This document shows, piece after piece, positions 10,171 to 13,829 of a stretch of 13,829 nucleotides of DNA. Below the pieces are notes generated by a model. It was not told the DNA's origin. It was given only the letters and a program-made list of their open reading frames with translations, and did not search any database. Both the position numbers and the translations under genes were made by a program. The DNA is from Fibrobacterales bacterium (GTDB lineage Bacteria > Fibrobacterota > Fibrobacteria > Fibrobacterales > Fibrobacteraceae): contig BNUP01000053.1 of NCBI GenBank assembly GCA_025997455.1, forward strand, positions 1-13,829. The letters are read 5' to 3'. Numbering within the stretch: the stretch's first letter is position 1; each line of letters opens with the position of its first letter.

Positions 10171-11244
10171 ATGAACATTTTAGTCACCGGTGCGGCAGGG
10201 TTTATAGGGAATGCGGTTTCTTTATCGCTTCTTGCACGAGGACATTCCGTGCTCGGACTCGATAACTTAAACGATTATTATTCTGTGGAACTCAAAAAAG
10301 CAAGGCTTGGCAGATGCAAAGAATTTGCAGAACAAGGTTTATTTTCATTTAAGCAATTAGACATAACAAACACGGAAGACATCAATAAATTTTTCGGCGA
10401 AAATAAATTTGACAGCGAAAATAAAGTAATCTCAGAAGAACTCCTCAAAACTTTACCTCATAAAACAACAAGTTCTTCAGTTCCAACTAAATTTGACGGA
10501 ATAATTCATTTGGCGGCGCAGGCTGGAGTCCGCTACAGTTTGGAAAATCCATACACATATATAGATACAAACATAAAAGGCACTCTAAATTTACTTGAAG
10601 CGTGCCGCAGAAATTCCATAGATAATTTTGTCTATGCGAGCAGCAGTTCCGTTTATGGAGACAATGCAAAAATTCCGTTCAGCACCGAAGACATCGCAGA
10701 TTTTCCCGTCAGTTTATACGCCGCAACCAAACGGAGCACCGAACTAATCGCCCACACATATTCGCACTTATTCGGTATTAAAGCGGTGGGACTCAGGTTT
10801 TTTACGGTTTATGGCGAATGGGGAAGACCAGATATGGCTCCTATGCTTTTTGCGAAAAACATTTTGGCAGATCGCCCAATAAAAATTTTCAACAACGGGA
10901 ATATGCGCAGGGATTTCACATATATAGATGATATTGTGAATGGGACAATTGGAATTTTTGAATGGAATGCCGCACGCAAAATTATTGAAAATGATAAAAA
11001 TGCCGCGAGAACTTTTAACATAGGTCGCGGTGAGCCTGTGGATCTTTTGAATTTTGTGGAAGTTTTGGAAAACGAATTGGGAAAAAAAGCCGAAAAAGAA
11101 TTTTTACCTATGCAGGCGGGCGATGTTCCAGTAACTTGGGCAGACACTTCCGCACTCGAAAAAGTAATCGGTTACAAACCATCGGTTTCCTTAGCACAAG
11201 GCGTTAAAAATTTTGCAAAATGGTATAAATCATATTATGCTTAA
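10171..11244 (+). CDS. UDP-glucuronate 4-epimerase-like NAD-dependent epimerase
   Basis: This 357-residue extended SDR enzyme interconverts UDP-sugars at C4, most likely UDP-glucuronate and UDP-galacturonate, for surface polysaccharide. The NAD-binding TGAAGFIG starts at residue 6. DNLNDYYSVELKKARL is the UDP-GlcA epimerase signature. LAAQAGVRYSLENP, SSSSVYG and the catalytic YAATK follow, then FFTVYGEWGRPDMAP and RRDFTYIDDIV. It is about 20-25 residues longer than usual because of an insert between two KFD motifs (about residues 82-106), just before the GIIHLAAQAG strand. The insert is flanked by 9-bp direct repeats, so it looks acquired. The last 8 bases overlap the next gene. Confidence 0.92.
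   Translation: MNILVTGAAGFIGNAVSLSLLARGHSVLGLDNLNDYYSVELKKARLGRCKEFAEQGLFSFKQLDITNTEDINKFFGENKFDSENKVISEELLKTLPHKTTSSSVPTKFDGIIHLAAQAGVRYSLENPYTYIDTNIKGTLNLLEACRRNSIDNFVYASSSSVYGDNAKIPFSTEDIADFPVSLYAATKRSTELIAHTYSHLFGIKAVGLRFFTVYGEWGRPDMAPMLFAKNILADRPIKIFNNGNMRRDFTYIDDIVNGTIGIFEWNAARKIIENDKNAARTFNIGRGEPVDLLNFVEVLENELGKKAEKEFLPMQAGDVPVTWADTSALEKVIGYKPSVSLAQGVKNFAKWYKSYYA
10405..10497 (+). repeat. 75-bp in-frame insertion flanked by AAATTTGAC direct repeats
   Basis: AAATTTGAC occurs at 10405-10413 and 10489-10497, exactly 84 bases (28 codons) apart, bounding 75 bp that have no place in the epimerase fold. The insert contains the inverted pair GAAGAACT (10435-10442) and AGTTCTTC (10471-10478). 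It encodes SEELL...SSSVP, resembling SDDLL..SSEP of the palindromic element in the glycosyltransferase gene. GCGAAAATAAA is also repeated across the left edge (10397-10407, 10415-10425). Confidence 0.65.
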
Positions 11245-13159
11245 AAATCGCATCGCTTTATGGAGAACCGCACTCCGCCCGCTAATTTCAATATCGCTCG
11301 CCTTTTGGTTGTGCCATATTCTTTTGCGGATGGTTTTGATTTTTAGGAGCGACCCTTACGGACTTCCGTTTGTGAGCAAGCCCGATTGGTTTATTTTTCA
11401 CGCCGTTTGCATAGACTTTTTATGGATAATAAATTTTTTTGCGGCGTTTGCAATAATTTCTCTTTTCCTCTCGCCCCGCATTTCACAATACTTTACCAAA
11501 TTTTATGTAATTATTCAATCTGCACTTTTGTTAATCACGCTTTTAGATAACGAAGTTCAGCGATTTTTGGGAACGCATCTTTCGTTTGGGCTTGCAAACA
11601 CATATAAAGATACATCGTCTTTACGAATGTTTTGGGAGTATTGCGCATCTGATGTTTCTGTTCCATTTTTGCAATTTTTTCTGTTGGTTTTTCTGTTGCC
11701 GCTCGCATATTTATTTTACATTTTGGTTAAAAATTTCAAAGTTAAATCGGCACTAATATCCATAGTTATATTTTACGCAATTTCATTTTTATTTATAAAT
11801 GTAATTTGGACAGGCAATGCGCGAATGGCAAAACTTGCTCCGGTTGTTTCTTTAATCTATAACGAAATTTTTTCAAAGGATAAAAACGAACGGTTGAACG
11901 AAACCGAATTGCTCGCTTACGGAAAATCATATCAAATTTTATGGCTCAAAACGGAGGGAGATTCTCTGTGGGAATTTCCGCAAAAAGAAAAACCGCTTTA
12001 CCGAGTGCCAAGCGAAGAACTGCAAAATTCACAACAACTAAAAAATCGTCGTGCACAAAAACCGAATTTCATAATGATACTTTTGGAATCGCACAGAGCC
12101 TTAAATGTAGATTTTCTAAACTCGACTAAAAATAACTCAACTCCGTTTTTAGATTCTTTGGCGGGTAATTCTCACATCTGGGAACGATTTCACGCAAGCG
12201 GAATCCCCACAACAGGCGGCGTTCTTTCCACTCACATTGGCATTCCGCACCACAGTAAAATTGCCATGGCAACCGAACTCGCACATTTGCCCATACCGAG
12301 TTTTGTATCTGCCTTACGGGATTCAGGTTATGCCACACACTATTTTTCCGCCGCAGACCCCGCTTGGGACAACTTAAATGTTTGGATGGCAAAATGGTAT
12401 AACGATCAACATTACGCACGCACACGCGAAGATGATTCGACTTTTTTCAAACACGCCGCAGAATATATAAACGACACTCTTGCAAGCAATAATATTGGGT
12501 CGCCCTTTTTTATCACACTTATGACTCGCAGCAACCACTACCCTTTTAACCTCGCCCCCGGAATGCCCGAAAGCGAAAAAGCAAAACCAATAACAGAGCG
12601 AATAAACTACACAATGCGTTGGACAGATAAGCAACTTTCAAAGTTTTTTCATTCGATAGAAAATGAGGAATGGTTTGCAAACACATATATAATTATACTT
12701 GCAGACCACGGATTTCCGCTCGGTGAAAACGGAGTTTCCACGATGAACGGCGGTGCATTTTCAAATGTCACTTGGATTCCCTTTTTGATTTACGGAAACG
12801 GTATTGAGGCAAAAAAAGATACCTCAGCGGCAAGTCAAATAGACATTGCTCCGACAATACTTGAACTCGCGGGAATTTCTGTGCCGAATTGTTTTATGGG
12901 GCATAACTTGTTGCGCGGCAACGGCGAAGGTTTATCTTTGGGTGCGTATTTCGGTTTTAGTGCAATAGGATTAGAGGGTTTCAGGCTGATTTCAAAATTT
13001 CCTTACGGCTTACAAAACGAGGAGAGTTATCTGTTTGCAGACGGTGACACTCGGCAGCGTGAGAACTTGGCAAGTGAAAACTTAACAACCGTTCGGCAAC
13101 TCAACGGACTTTTAGATACCTTAATTCGGCTAAGCGACAACGGTTTGGAAAATCCTTAA
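11237..13159 (+). CDS. LTA synthase-like membrane sulfatase/phosphoglycerol transferase family protein
   Basis: This 640-residue protein has about five N-terminal membrane segments (within 1-192) and an extracytoplasmic sulfatase-fold domain (about 275-560). Metal and catalytic positions match LtaS-type enzymes: E284 in LLESHR, nucleophile T325/T326 in SGIPTTGGVLSTHIGIP, H434 in SNHYPF, and D490/H491 in ADHGF. Relatives transfer phosphoglycerol or phosphoethanolamine to surface polymers such as LTA, periplasmic glucans or lipid A. In a diderm, an MdoB/OpgB- or EptA-like surface modification is more likely than true LTA synthesis. The substrate is not determinable. I chose ATG 11237, which overlaps the epimerase stop by 8 bases (translational coupling), over the TTG at 11213. 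Its stop overlaps the convergent cyclase stop. Confidence 0.88.
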   Translation: MLKNRIALWRTALRPLISISLAFWLCHILLRMVLIFRSDPYGLPFVSKPDWFIFHAVCIDFLWIINFFAAFAIISLFLSPRISQYFTKFYVIIQSALLLITLLDNEVQRFLGTHLSFGLANTYKDTSSLRMFWEYCASDVSVPFLQFFLLVFLLPLAYLFYILVKNFKVKSALISIVIFYAISFLFINVIWTGNARMAKLAPVVSLIYNEIFSKDKNERLNETELLAYGKSYQILWLKTEGDSLWEFPQKEKPLYRVPSEELQNSQQLKNRRAQKPNFIMILLESHRALNVDFLNSTKNNSTPFLDSLAGNSHIWERFHASGIPTTGGVLSTHIGIPHHSKIAMATELAHLPIPSFVSALRDSGYATHYFSAADPAWDNLNVWMAKWYNDQHYARTREDDSTFFKHAAEYINDTLASNNIGSPFFITLMTRSNHYPFNLAPGMPESEKAKPITERINYTMRWTDKQLSKFFHSIENEEWFANTYIIILADHGFPLGENGVSTMNGGAFSNVTWIPFLIYGNGIEAKKDTSAASQIDIAPTILELAGISVPNCFMGHNLLRGNGEGLSLGAYFGFSAIGLEGFRLISKFPYGLQNEESYLFADGDTRQRENLASENLTTVRQLNGLLDTLIRLSDNGLENP

Positions 13160-13829
13160 CTGCACACTTTGTTCCTTCCGCGTTCCTTCGCCTCATATAA
13201 TTTTGCATCTGCCATTTTATATAAAACCTCGTTTGATGTCTCGGCAGAGGGAACAATACTCGCCACACCCGCACTAACCGTAATTTGCACTCTTTCGCCG
13301 CTTGCGTTAAAAACTTCGGCAATTTCTATTTTTTTCCTAACTTCTTCCGCTACAACCAGAGCGCCTTCGAGTGCAGTTCCTGGTAACAGCAAACCGAACT
13401 CCTCACCGCCCAAGCGCGATGCAGTATCACTTACCCTATGCACCGAATTCAACAAAACATTTCCGATGGTTTTCAAAACCTCATCACCGACCTGATGACC
13501 GTGTAAATCGTTTATATTCTTAAATTTATCTGCATCAAAAATAATAAACGAAAGGGAATTTTTCTCCCTCATCATCCGCGAAAATTCTCGGGTCATACTA
13601 TCGCCGAATGCTCGCCTGTTGTAGAGGTTCGTGAGGGAATCCGTGAAAGACAACTTCTCGACAATCGCCCTCTGCAATGCCTCATTTCTTATAGTCTTAA
13701 TCAAAATAATGCTAATCACCAAACTTGCAAACACAATAACAAGCGTGGGCGAAACAAAATTTTTGGTAATTATTAAATTTGACATATTCTCAATACTGCT
13801 TTTAGGTATTAACAACACCAATTTCCAAT
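13156..13829 (-). CDS. Membrane diguanylate cyclase (GGDEF), C-terminal part; N-terminus outside window
   Basis: The frame is open to the window edge. The visible residues begin WKLVLLIPKSSI, which looks like the end of a periplasmic dCACHE sensor domain. A membrane helix follows (about residues 24-44 of the visible part), then a short linker and a complete GGDEF domain. It shows DSLTNLYNRRAF, FIIFDADKFKNINDLHGHQVGDEVL, the active-site RLGGEEF, and VSAGVAS...ADAKLYEAKERGRN. The GGEEF signature is intact, so it should make c-di-GMP from two GTP. The usual RxxD inhibitory site five residues before GGEEF is absent (VSDTASRLGGEEF), so product inhibition may be lacking. The TTG at 13821 is unlikely to be the true start. 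Confidence 0.9.
   Translation of the reverse strand, partial: WKLVLLIPKSSIENMSNLIITKNFVSPTLVIVFASLVISIILIKTIRNEALQRAIVEKLSFTDSLTNLYNRRAFGDSMTREFSRMMREKNSLSFIIFDADKFKNINDLHGHQVGDEVLKTIGNVLLNSVHRVSDTASRLGGEEFGLLLPGTALEGALVVAEEVRKKIEIAEVFNASGERVQITVSAGVASIVPSAETSNEVLYKMADAKLYEAKERGRNKVCS

Noticed and set aside
9881..10265. Two overlapping plus-strand frames (83 and 104 residues) rich in TPHTLHP
   Set aside because: They translate R1/R2 repeat DNA and run into the epimerase gene in the wrong frame.
11213..11236. TTG start for the LTA-synthase-like gene
   Set aside because: It adds eight polar residues and no ribosome binding site; ATG 11237 is adjacent to the hydrophobic N-terminus and overlaps the upstream stop.
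13819..13821. TTG as start of the GGDEF protein
   Set aside because: The frame is open to the window edge, and the preceding residues WKL join VLLIPKS as the end of a sensor domain, so the gene is partial.

Overview
The window comes from a diderm bacterium of moderate-to-low G+C. It encodes a Skp/OmpH-type periplasmic chaperone, a lipobox lipoprotein, a flagellar-switch SpoA protein and a diguanylate cyclase. Lineage cannot be fixed from sequence alone. The gene set and the near absence of Shine-Dalgarno sites at first-gene starts would fit the FCB/Fibrobacterota area, but this is a low-confidence guess. Two genes run off the window edges: a DUF1015 protein on the left and a diguanylate cyclase on the right.

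Layout, left to right. Bases 1-674 (-) hold the N-terminal half of a DUF1015 protein. A 309-bp divergent intergenic region follows, then a bacteriohemerythrin (984-1391), a 42-bp perfect hairpin, and the pair fliN-like (1540-1830) and LytS-type histidine kinase (1831-2907). A Skp/OmpH chaperone (2942-3457, -) converges on them. After a 482-bp repeat-rich gap comes an operon of lipoprotein (3940-4731), GT-C glycosyltransferase fused to an NPCBM domain (4728-7196), and a Lys-rich 64-residue protein (7205-7399). Three genes lie on the minus strand: ferritin-like/VIT1 iron-manganese transporter (7443-8318), a single-pass membrane protein (8419-8745) and a prohibitin-like SPFH protein (8876-9685). 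A second 485-bp repeat-rich gap precedes UDP-glucuronate 4-epimerase (10171-11244), which overlaps an LTA-synthase-like membrane phosphatase/transferase (11237-13159). The tail of a dCACHE-TM-GGDEF cyclase (-) converges on it with overlapping stop codons.

The genes are mostly envelope, surface-glycan, metal/oxygen and signalling functions. The glycosyltransferase operon and the epimerase/LTA-synthase-like pair probably modify surface polymers. Hemerythrin and the ferritin-VIT1 protein fit oxygen and iron handling in an anaerobe or microaerophile.

The most unusual material is non-coding. Intergenic regions are built from a few recurring modules: telomere-like G/C-rich arrays, a GTAGGGGC-ended MITE-like element with nested hairpins, a 22-bp box, and a terminal TTTCTACMTTCC module. 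The main inverted pair (3504-3938 and 9686-10082) flanks about 5.75 kb and could drive inversion. A second inverted pair of 88 bp (8319-8406 and 10083-10170) also ends at start codons. Seven gene heads carry TAC(A/C)TT. In six of them it lies only 6-7 bases before ATG with no Shine-Dalgarno site, which suggests -10 elements of leaderless mRNAs, several delivered by the repeats. A separate small palindromic element occurs inside the glycosyltransferase gene and between genes, and a related insertion with 9-bp flanking duplications sits inside the epimerase gene.
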